Below are positions 1-5,951 of a stretch of 8,158 nucleotides of DNA, piece after piece. Origin of the DNA: Deltaproteobacteria bacterium (GTDB taxonomy: Bacteria > SAR324 > NAC60-12); the NCBI GenBank assembly GCA_002707655.1, contig PANO01000031.1, forward strand, positions 5,759-13,916, in the 5' to 3' direction. The notes beneath the pieces were generated by a model, which worked only from the letters and a program-made list of their open reading frames with translations, was not told the origin of the DNA and searched no databases. The position numbers were made by a program, and so were the translations under genes. The stretch's first letter is position 1. Each line of letters starts with the position of its first letter.

Positions 1-320
1 CCTTTGGCTCCGCACGAGTGGACGAAGCCGGAACGCTCAGGGCCATCCGGGAGGCTTACGAGGAACACGGCTACCTGCTCGATCCCCACACGGCAGTTGG
101 GGTTGGAGCCGCCAAACAGGTGGACTTGGAAGGCCCGGTGGTCTGCCTTGCTTGCGCCCATCCTGCCAAGTTCGGTTCGGCAGTTCAAAAAGCCGCAGGC
201 ACGACTCCGGAACTGCCGCCACCGCTTGCCGAATTGGAGAACTTAGAGACGCGCTGCACCGTGCTTCCTGCTCAGGCGGGTGCTGTCCGCGAGTACCTCA
301 CCCAAATCATCAATAACTGA
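1..320 (+). CDS. thrC: Threonine synthase, C-terminal part (5' end outside window)
   Basis: The reading frame is open from base 3 and ends in TGA at 318-320, giving the last 105 residues. Two stretches match the C-terminus of PLP-dependent threonine synthase, which converts O-phosphohomoserine to threonine in the cytoplasm. One is DEAGTLRAIREAYEEHGYLL followed by DPHTAVGVGAA. The other is LACAHPAKFG, the usual C-terminal [AT]-[CT]-AHPAKF segment. The PLP-binding lysine lies in the missing part, so catalytic competence cannot be judged here. A GTG at base 18 is an internal valine, not a start. The stop is followed after one base by the ATG of the acyltransferase gene, so thrC is likely the upstream member of the long plus-strand operon. 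Family assignment is strong; the symbol follows from the family. Confidence 0.88.
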   Translation, partial: FGSARVDEAGTLRAIREAYEEHGYLLDPHTAVGVGAAKQVDLEGPVVCLACAHPAKFGSAVQKAAGTTPELPPPLAELENLETRCTVLPAQAGAVREYLTQIINN

Positions 321-321
321 G

Positions 322-1389
322 ATGGCGGCAACTCCGATCTTCAGCAGCGAAAGTCCGGACACGTCCAGTTCTATGGAGCGCGACCCTCTTGGGTTTGAGA
401 CCGCTGATGCTGCCGATTCCATTTCCTACGAACCCTTCCGGAAGCATCGTGCGTCTTGGGCCACTTCCTTCCGTCGAGAGCTCGAGTACCGCATTTTCTG
501 CTTTGGAGCGTGGCTGGGGCAAACGCTGTCTGTGCCTCAGCTTCAACGGCTGGGCCGCTTCATCGGGTTACTGGTGTACTTCCTGTTCCCAAAAGACCGA
601 GGCATTGCCGACACACAACTGGAACGGGTCTTCCCGGAGGTGAGCACGATGGAGCGCAAGCAGTGGTGCCGGGAGTGCTTCCAGAGTTTTGGACAGTTTT
701 TGTTTGAGTTCTTGGGCATGTCGCAGATTGCAGCGGCTCCAGAAGATTGGCTGAGCATCGAGAATCCCCAAGTGCTGGAAAACGCCCTCAAGCAGCAAAA
801 GGGTGTGATTGTGCTGACCCTGCATCTGGGCAACTGGGAACTCTTCAGTGTCCTTGCCGAACATCTGAACCAGCCAATGGTCGCCGCCGTTGCCAATGTC
901 CCGGAACCCCGGATCAACCAAAGGCTACAAGCAATGCGGGAGCGCGGACCGATGCAGATTGTACCTCGTGGAGACTCAAAGGCGCTGGGAAAAATCCTCC
1001 AGTGTTTCCAGAATCGCGAGGTGTTTGTGCTGGCGATTGATCAAGACACCAACGTTCCTAGCATTTGGGCTCCTTTTTTCAACTTGCCCGCGAAGACGCC
1101 CATCGGTGCCACTGCTTTTGCTCTCATGAGCGGAGCACCTGTGGTGAGCGGACTCTTTGTCCGGGAGCAGGACGGTCGGTTCCGGCTGCACCTGACTGAC
1201 CTCGGAGTGCAGAAAAAACTCCCCCAAGAAGACGAGGATCACGCGGTGTTCCGCATCACCCGCAGCCTGAACCGGCACATGGAATCGCTCATCCGGCAGC
1301 ACCCGCAGCAGTGGGCATGGTTCCATCGGCGCTGGCGGCACAAACCCACCGAGGCCGAACTGTCCCGGATGCAAGCTCTGGAGGACTGA
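322..1389 (+). CDS. Lysophospholipid (lipid A-type) acyltransferase, LpxL/HtrB family
   Basis: The protein has 355 residues. ATG at 322 is preferred over an in-frame GTG at 280, because the GTG would overlap thrC by 41 bases and the ATG lies one base after the thrC stop. Seen: a polar N-terminus of about 50 residues, a hydrophobic stretch near 55-90 suited to inner-membrane anchoring, the HX4E catalytic motif HLGNWE (H168, E173), AIDQD at 238-242, and the C-terminal QWAWFHRRW (330-338). The order and spacing match the lauroyl/myristoyl acyltransferase family, which transfers acyl chains to Kdo-lipid A or related lipids on the cytoplasmic face of the inner membrane. The true acceptor is not readable; ornithine-lipid or other lysolipid acylation is possible. 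The N-terminal polar extension is longer than in E. coli LpxL. It sits between thrC and the hydrolase-fold gene with almost no spacing. Confidence 0.85.
   Translation: MAATPIFSSESPDTSSSMERDPLGFETADAADSISYEPFRKHRASWATSFRRELEYRIFCFGAWLGQTLSVPQLQRLGRFIGLLVYFLFPKDRGIADTQLERVFPEVSTMERKQWCRECFQSFGQFLFEFLGMSQIAAAPEDWLSIENPQVLENALKQQKGVIVLTLHLGNWELFSVLAEHLNQPMVAAVANVPEPRINQRLQAMRERGPMQIVPRGDSKALGKILQCFQNREVFVLAIDQDTNVPSIWAPFFNLPAKTPIGATAFALMSGAPVVSGLFVREQDGRFRLHLTDLGVQKKLPQEDEDHAVFRITRSLNRHMESLIRQHPQQWAWFHRRWRHKPTEAELSRMQALED
1380..1384 (+). promoter_or_regulatory. Ribosome binding site of the hydrolase-fold gene
   Basis: GGAGG lies inside the last codons of the acyltransferase gene, seven bases before ATG 1392. 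It decides that start over the upstream in-frame GTG/ATG codons inside the acyltransferase gene (from 1311). Confidence 0.7.
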
Positions 1390-1391
1390 CC

Positions 1392-2162
1392 ATGCCGTTT
1401 GTGATCGCCAACCACCAACGCATCCACTACGAGACTGCTGGAGAACGGGGGCCATACCTGTTTCTGCATGGACCTTTTCTAGTGAATCTGGATACCTGGT
1501 GGCAGACAGGCTACATCGAGCAATTACAGGAAACCTTCCGGCTCGTGGTCATCGAGCCCCTTGGGCAAGGCCGCAGCGATGCCCCTTTGGAATCCGAGCA
1601 TTACTCCATCAGCGCCCGTGCGGCGCATGTGCTGGAGGTCCTCCGCGAGGTTCAAGTGGACTACACCCACTTTCTCGGATTTGGCCTTGGGGCGCAGGTG
1701 GGCTTTTCTCTGGCGGTCTCGCACCCCGAGAGCATCCGCACCCTTGCCGCCGCCGGAGCACATCCTTATCCGTTGATCGACGAACTTCAGGTGCTGGAGG
1801 AGTCGCGAAGCCAGCTCCGCGACGGGCACATTGCTGCGTACCTCCAACAGTGGCGCTCAGAAGAACACCTTTCCAGCGAGCAGCAGGAGCAAATCGCCAA
1901 CGGGAATCCGGAAGTGTATTCAATCAGCTTAACCGAGTCCTGCCGTTGGGAAGGGGCCAGCGAACAGCTCAACTCGATCCGGGTCTCCACTCAGCTTTTC
2001 ACGGCCACCTCCGAACCCCGCTTTCTGTCGGTTCGAGAAGCCGGGCGTCAGCTGCCCAATGGGCGTTACACGATCCTACCAAAAATCCAGTACACTCACG
2101 GGCTTTGGCACCCGGACTTGATTCTGTCGCCACTCCAAGAATTCTACCGCCGCCAGCGCTGA
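1392..2162 (+). CDS. Alpha/beta-hydrolase-fold protein with degenerate catalytic triad
   Basis: The product has 256 residues, a normal length for a single-domain alpha/beta hydrolase. Fold landmarks seen: the oxyanion-type HG motif in LFLHGPF (H26, G27), the strand-turn EPLGQGRSD (55-63) equivalent to the common DPRGHGRSD, the nucleophile elbow region HFLGFGLGAQ (93-102), and a late histidine in YTHGLWHPD (H236). At the elbow the usual G-x-S-x-G reads G96-F-G98-L-G100, so the nucleophile is glycine (codon GGC at 1683-1685; AGC serine is one base away). The acid position, normally near a G-x-D-P turn, reads TSEP with E208. From family knowledge a Gly nucleophile should abolish classic hydrolysis, so a binding or scaffold role, or a non-hydrolytic lyase-like use of the fold, is inferred. 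The start follows a good GGAGG. The stop overlaps the next ATG by one base (TGATG), which suggests coupling to the FecR-domain gene. Confidence 0.82.
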   Translation: MPFVIANHQRIHYETAGERGPYLFLHGPFLVNLDTWWQTGYIEQLQETFRLVVIEPLGQGRSDAPLESEHYSISARAAHVLEVLREVQVDYTHFLGFGLGAQVGFSLAVSHPESIRTLAAAGAHPYPLIDELQVLEESRSQLRDGHIAAYLQQWRSEEHLSSEQQEQIANGNPEVYSISLTESCRWEGASEQLNSIRVSTQLFTATSEPRFLSVREAGRQLPNGRYTILPKIQYTHGLWHPDLILSPLQEFYRRQR

Positions 2163-3088
2163 TGCGTATCCGTCGGATAACCCGCACGTTTCCGTTGCTC
2201 GTCAGTGCCCTGCTCTGCCTTGCGCCGAGCTGCGTCAGCGCAGTCCCCATCGCTGTGCTGTCCCAAGTGTCCGGGGAAGTGCGGGTGTGGCAGGATCAGC
2301 AGCAGACGACCCAAAAAGTCACAGAGGGGGCGTTGCTTTCCTCCAACCATCACCTCCGTACTCTGGATGACGGCAAGGTGACACTCTTGCTCAGGGACGG
2401 CTCGGAAATCCGGGTGCTGGAAAAAACGCAACTGCACCTCGTCCGCAAGGCAGAGCGAACGCTCACTCCGAGCGGAAGCCTTCAGATCACGCTCTACCAC
2501 GGCACGCTCAGTGCTTGGTTTCGGCAGCGTTCGGCCCACCACCAGTTGACGACTCCCACACTCAGCATTGAATCCGGGAAAGCTGAGTTTCAGGTTCAGG
2601 CCACTAAGTCGCGCACAAGCGTCGTGGTGGCCGCAAATTCCGTGCGAGTCCGCAACCGTGCTTCAACTCTGCTGCTGAAAACAGGCTCCCGGATTTACCG
2701 AGCGAAAGTCAACGACAAGCTCTTCCGGACCGTGAACCCGGTGCCCCACGCCCTGCACCTGAAGCTGGTGGTGCCACTGAAAATCCAGAAATTGACCACC
2801 GACACTCCGCTTGAGTTTTGGGTGAATCTGGTACGCCGAGGCCGCAACGATCGGGTGGACCGACCGGGATTGATCCGCCTCAGCACCAACTACTACGGAC
2901 TCGACCTCCCGGAACTGGTGACGCTGAAACGCGATGGGAAAGCCGTGGTACGAGGCACCCTCAAACCGCCTCATCCGGAGGATCGGCTGTTCAACTGCAA
3001 AGTGGTGATTCGTGCGGCCACAGACAACCTCGGACTGTTTGGAGTGGAGCGCGGCACCTTGGGCTTCACCATCCCGGCATCTGATTAA
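2162..3088 (+). CDS. Exported FecR-domain protein
   Basis: The protein has 308 residues. ATG 2162 shares its A with the previous stop and has no clear Shine-Dalgarno, so start by termination-reinitiation is likely. Residues 1-27 form a Sec signal peptide: a basic n-region MRIRRITR, a hydrophobic core, and a likely signal peptidase I site after VSA27. The Cys at 24 lacks a good lipobox, so lipidation is doubtful. Residues about 58-150 match the FecR domain: a GALLSS...LRTLDDGKVTLLLRDGS repeat-like beta region, LQITLYHGTLSAWF (107-120), then TPTLSIESGKAEFQV. No TonB-related or sigma-factor genes lie beside it, so the classical iron-signalling role of FecR is not supported. The C-terminal half (about 195-308) is beta-rich with alternating hydrophobic residues, perhaps an Ig-like sandwich. 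A periplasmic or surface binding role is inferred. Confidence 0.75.
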   Translation: MRIRRITRTFPLLVSALLCLAPSCVSAVPIAVLSQVSGEVRVWQDQQQTTQKVTEGALLSSNHHLRTLDDGKVTLLLRDGSEIRVLEKTQLHLVRKAERTLTPSGSLQITLYHGTLSAWFRQRSAHHQLTTPTLSIESGKAEFQVQATKSRTSVVVAANSVRVRNRASTLLLKTGSRIYRAKVNDKLFRTVNPVPHALHLKLVVPLKIQKLTTDTPLEFWVNLVRRGRNDRVDRPGLIRLSTNYYGLDLPELVTLKRDGKAVVRGTLKPPHPEDRLFNCKVVIRAATDNLGLFGVERGTLGFTIPASD

Positions 3089-3095
3089 CCCACAT

Positions 3096-3102
3096 AAGGA
3101 GG
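3096..3102 (+). promoter_or_regulatory. Strong ribosome binding site of the prepilin peptidase gene
   Basis: AAGGAGG lies in the 21-base gap after the FecR-domain gene, seven bases before ATG 3110. It is the strongest Shine-Dalgarno in the plus-strand run. The peptidase is therefore probably translated independently rather than by coupling. Confidence 0.75.
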
Positions 3103-3109
3103 TGCGGCC

Positions 3110-3835
3110 ATGCCCACGGAATTCAGCTGGATCGGGGCAGGCATCACGGCGGGAATCACGGCAACGCTTGTCCTCCAGTGGTGGTTGCGACGAATCCCTG
3201 CCGCATTTGCGCTCGATCCCGAAGTTCCAGAATCCTCTGCTCTCGACACAGGCGAGCTTTTAGACGCAAGGCTACCGAGAGCCGTTATTCTTGCTCTCAT
3301 TGCAACCACGGCGATTCTGGGGATGCTTCGGCAGGATTATGGGCGACTGCTAAGCGACAGCCTCCTACTGGCCGCCCTGACGGGCATCGCGTGGTGGGAT
3401 TGGCGGTACCTCACCATTGACATTCGTTTGATCGCCCTCACCGCCTTGCTCCAGAGTGGTTGGTCTGTTTTGTTTGTGCCTGCCAGCACAATAGAGCTGT
3501 TGCTCGGCGGGGTGTTCGGAGCTGGAGGGCTCTACTGGCTGGGGATGCTTTATGCCGCCGTGCGCGGCATCGAGGGGCTGGGGGAGGGCGATCCCGCCGT
3601 GTTGGGGCTGATCGGTCTTTGGGTGGGGTGGCAGGGCTTGCTCACCACCGTCCTCATTGCCGCCCTGTCCGGACTTCTCATTGGCGGGTTTGTGCTGTTG
3701 CGCACTCGCCAACCTCTGCTGCAAACCCGGATTCCGTTTGCCCCGTTCCTCTGTTTGGGTGGAGTTAGCACCGTCCTGCTCCAGCAAGCCTGTTTGTGCA
3801 AGTCACCGTGGCTGGCGTTTTTGCACAGCTTCTGA
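3110..3835 (+). CDS. Type IV prepilin peptidase (family A24), short form without Cys-rich domain
   Basis: The product is a 241-residue polytopic membrane protein. Catalytic aspartates are recognisable: D97 in WWDWRYLTID and D161 in the GxGD motif (G158-E-G-D161). Their separation, 64 residues, equals that of the published pairs D125/D189 in TcpJ and D149/D213 in PilD. A late IPFAPFLCLGG segment (208-218) matches the family's closing PFGPFL motif. Hydrophobic segments lie near 6-25, 58-72, 84-96, 105-123, 127-150, 162-197 (two) and 210-226. The cytoplasmic four-Cys domain of PilD/PulO-type enzymes, linked to N-methylation and found between the first two membrane segments, is missing; residues about 30-57 are short and Cys-free. 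The enzyme should cleave prepilin or pseudopilin leaders at the inner membrane. Methylation of the new N-terminus by this protein is not supported. The adjacent GspL/PilN-like gene strengthens the call. Confidence 0.8.
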   Translation: MPTEFSWIGAGITAGITATLVLQWWLRRIPAAFALDPEVPESSALDTGELLDARLPRAVILALIATTAILGMLRQDYGRLLSDSLLLAALTGIAWWDWRYLTIDIRLIALTALLQSGWSVLFVPASTIELLLGGVFGAGGLYWLGMLYAAVRGIEGLGEGDPAVLGLIGLWVGWQGLLTTVLIAALSGLLIGGFVLLRTRQPLLQTRIPFAPFLCLGGVSTVLLQQACLCKSPWLAFLHSF

Positions 3836-5127
3836 AATTCGCAATTCCCCCTACCGTGCCCTTCCGGTTCACTCGCCAAAACCCCCTGCACCTCGTGCTT
3901 GGAGAAAAAACCCTCGGTCTCGTCAGCGACCAAGGCGCCACCACCCATCAGGCGCTGGACCTCCGCTTGACTCCGGATGAAGTGCTGGTCCAGTGCAAGG
4001 CATTGCGCTTCAAACAGGCGGCGGCGTGGCTGGAGTTTCCGTGGGTGCAAGTAGGCTTCGAAACCATCGCCCAGCCGTCCCACGAAGAGGCGTACCACTA
4101 CGCGCAAGCCCAACTTTCCCGGCTCACCAAACTCCCGGACTCAGCCCCCATCGGTTTGCAGTTTTTTGAATCCGGAGAGCATGACCGGATCGGCTTGTTC
4201 TATGCCCGCCCTAGTTCGGCAACTCTGCAACTGGTACAAGCATTCCGCCAGCAGTTTCGAGTCCAGTTGCAGGTGGTCCCCCTAGTTGCCGGGTGGTTTC
4301 ACCTGCTTCCGGACGAACCTTCCAAACTCTTGCTCTCCGGGCTGGAACAATCCTGCTTTGTTGAGCAGCAGAAAGGAGTCTTTCTACAGATTTGCGAACT
4401 CCCGCAGCTTCCACAAGCTGCAGCGACCACTTGGGCCGCCGATCACTTTGGTACACGCAATGACTCCATCACACACACACGGCTCTCCCTTGAAACCGAA
4501 GCATCCGGAACGCCATCCACCGCTTCGGATACGCTTGAAATGCAGACCTTGCTGCAGGCATGGCCCGGATTTGCCAAGCATCCCAGCCGGGGATTCCTGT
4601 GGATGAACCGTGTCCGGAAGCCCTTTCCCTGGGTTGAAGCGGGGCTGTCGCTGCTGCTGCTTGTCGTGCTTGCTTGGGGTGTGGGGTTGTGGCGAGACAG
4701 CGAGCAACAGCTTCAAAGCTTGCACACCGAACTGGCCTCGCAAAACCAGTTTCTGCAAGCCCGCTTACAGGAGCAGGAGGCCTGGCAAGTTTTGCAGCAG
4801 CAACAAGCGCAGGTGCAGAAACTCCAAAACCTGTGGGACGAAACTTATGTGCGCCCGGCTATGAGTTTCCATCAGGTGGAGTTGTGGCTACAACTCGTGC
4901 GGGGTGCTTGGGTAGCCCAGTTCAGCTACCAACCCGCAGGAATGGAACTCACTCTGCTGACACTCAATCCCAAGGCGTTGCGGACGATTCGGGATCGTTT
5001 TGCCCAGCGTCCCGAGGTGCAGTCAGCAACCCTGCTCGCACTTGAGCAGGTGGAATTGCGCGGAACGCCAGTGCGCCAAGGCACCCTCCGAGTGACACTG
5101 AATCCGAAAAACGCACTAAAACCATGA
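3796..5127 (+). CDS. GspL-like / fused PilM-PilN-like inner-membrane assembly protein
   Basis: This is a 443-residue bitopic protein. Residues 1-277 are a soluble cytoplasmic domain. Residues 278-299 are one clear membrane span (WVEAGLSLLL onward). Residues about 301-347 are a Gln-rich predicted coiled coil. Residues about 355-440 are a small domain with strand-like pieces (VAQFSYQPAGMELTLL, then LRVTLNP) and NPKALRTIRDRFAQRP between them, like the ferredoxin-like domain of PilN or GspL. The order is that of GspL, or of PilM joined to PilN, platform proteins linking the assembly ATPase side to the periplasm. Early strands LHLVLGEKTLGLV (31-43) recall the first strands of the PilM/GspL actin-like fold, but no clear nucleotide-binding motif is seen. 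The start is uncertain: GTG 3796 overlaps the peptidase gene by 40 bases, GTG 3808 is close by, and GTG 3856 would leave a 20-base gap. None has a Shine-Dalgarno. Homology is inferred from architecture and neighbours, not from strong motifs. Confidence 0.6.
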   Translation: MQVTVAGVFAQLLKFAIPPTVPFRFTRQNPLHLVLGEKTLGLVSDQGATTHQALDLRLTPDEVLVQCKALRFKQAAAWLEFPWVQVGFETIAQPSHEEAYHYAQAQLSRLTKLPDSAPIGLQFFESGEHDRIGLFYARPSSATLQLVQAFRQQFRVQLQVVPLVAGWFHLLPDEPSKLLLSGLEQSCFVEQQKGVFLQICELPQLPQAAATTWAADHFGTRNDSITHTRLSLETEASGTPSTASDTLEMQTLLQAWPGFAKHPSRGFLWMNRVRKPFPWVEAGLSLLLLVVLAWGVGLWRDSEQQLQSLHTELASQNQFLQARLQEQEAWQVLQQQQAQVQKLQNLWDETYVRPAMSFHQVELWLQLVRGAWVAQFSYQPAGMELTLLTLNPKALRTIRDRFAQRPEVQSATLLALEQVELRGTPVRQGTLRVTLNPKNALKP

Positions 5128-5951
5128 GTGGAAATCCCTCCCCAATTGGAGTCCTCGGACTCGGTTTCCTTGGACAAACCCTGCTGAGAGAACACACCTT
5201 TACTCCGGATTCATGGGGAACGTGGCGGGGTCACCAAGTGGCTGGACTCACCTTTGCCCAGCACTGCTTTGATTGGGAAAATCCCGAATCATTCCAGCAG
5301 TTGCCCAACGATGCTACGGTGCTGCTTCTCACCATTCCTCCAGTGGAGAAAAATCCCGAAAACGAAGCTTTGCGCTTGCGAGCTTGGGGGGTGTGGATGC
5401 AGCAGAACCGTCCGCAGCAGCAACGGCTCATCTACATTTCCACGACAGGCGTTTACCCCCGTCAGCCGGGGTTGTGGAACGAGGACATGCCACTCCGCCC
5501 AGATTCGCCATCTGGCCAACTTCGACTGCAAACGGAGCAGGTGCTGTGCGAGTTTTTCAAGGTGCAGGTCGTGCGGCCCGGAGGGATTTACGGGCCCGGT
5601 CGCAACTTGGTGGAACGCCTCAAGGCAGGAAAGGGGATTCCGGAAACACCGAAGTTGACGCACCGCATCCATGTCTGTGATTTGGCGGGAATCGTGGCTT
5701 GGCTGGTGCAGCATCCGGAGGGGCCGGGTTGTGTCAACGCGGTGGATCAGGAAGCACGATCCTCATGGGAAGTGGCAGAGTGGCTGGTGCAGCACCACCC
5801 AGAGTTGAACCCGGAAATGCTGCCGGAACAATCGAAAAGCGTGTTGCCAGAAAATGCCCCGGAGCGCCGCATCGACAACCAGCGACTACTCCGGGAAATG
5901 GATTACAAGTTGCGCTTCCCAACTTTCCGGGAAGGCATGCGGCCTCACTGA
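5124..5951 (+). CDS. Atypical SDR, NAD(P)-dependent epimerase/dehydratase-like (YeeZ type)
   Basis: The protein has 275 residues and begins at an ATG overlapping the previous stop (ATGA). The N-terminus GVLGLGFLG contains the Rossmann dinucleotide motif GxGxxG (G12, G14, G17). YISTTGVYP (104-112) and RPGGIYGPGR (151-160) are the landmarks of extended and atypical SDRs such as YeeZ. At the place of the catalytic Y-x3-K the sequence reads SGQLR (S130, R134) followed by E138, so the Tyr/Lys pair is absent, as is known for atypical SDRs. Classical dehydrogenase chemistry is unlikely. Cofactor binding looks intact. Substrate is unknown. It closes the plus-strand operon, and its end overlaps the opposing FAH-family gene by seven bases. 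Confidence 0.8.
   Translation: MSGNPSPIGVLGLGFLGQTLLREHTFTPDSWGTWRGHQVAGLTFAQHCFDWENPESFQQLPNDATVLLLTIPPVEKNPENEALRLRAWGVWMQQNRPQQQRLIYISTTGVYPRQPGLWNEDMPLRPDSPSGQLRLQTEQVLCEFFKVQVVRPGGIYGPGRNLVERLKAGKGIPETPKLTHRIHVCDLAGIVAWLVQHPEGPGCVNAVDQEARSSWEVAEWLVQHHPELNPEMLPEQSKSVLPENAPERRIDNQRLLREMDYKLRFPTFREGMRPH

Noticed and set aside
280..321. GTG 280 as the acyltransferase start
   Set aside because: It would overlap thrC and add 14 residues without family character. ATG 322 sits one base after the thrC stop.
976..1455. Minus-strand 159-codon open frame over the acyltransferase end
   Set aside because: No recognisable motif; lies opposite conserved acyltransferase sequence.
1499..2161. Stop-free extension of the FecR-domain frame upstream across the hydrolase gene
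   Set aside because: The extension is Arg/Pro/Ala-rich low-meaning sequence in another frame of a clear gene. A signal peptide right after ATG 2162 marks the real start.
2181..2236. Lipobox at Cys24 (or Cys19) of the FecR-domain protein
   Set aside because: Residues before either Cys do not fit the [LVI]-[AST]-[GA]-C pattern, and a good signal peptidase I site VSA follows at residue 27.
4471..4481. Short CA dinucleotide run in the GspL-like gene
   Set aside because: Only about five units inside coding sequence; no sign of phase variation or repeat structure.
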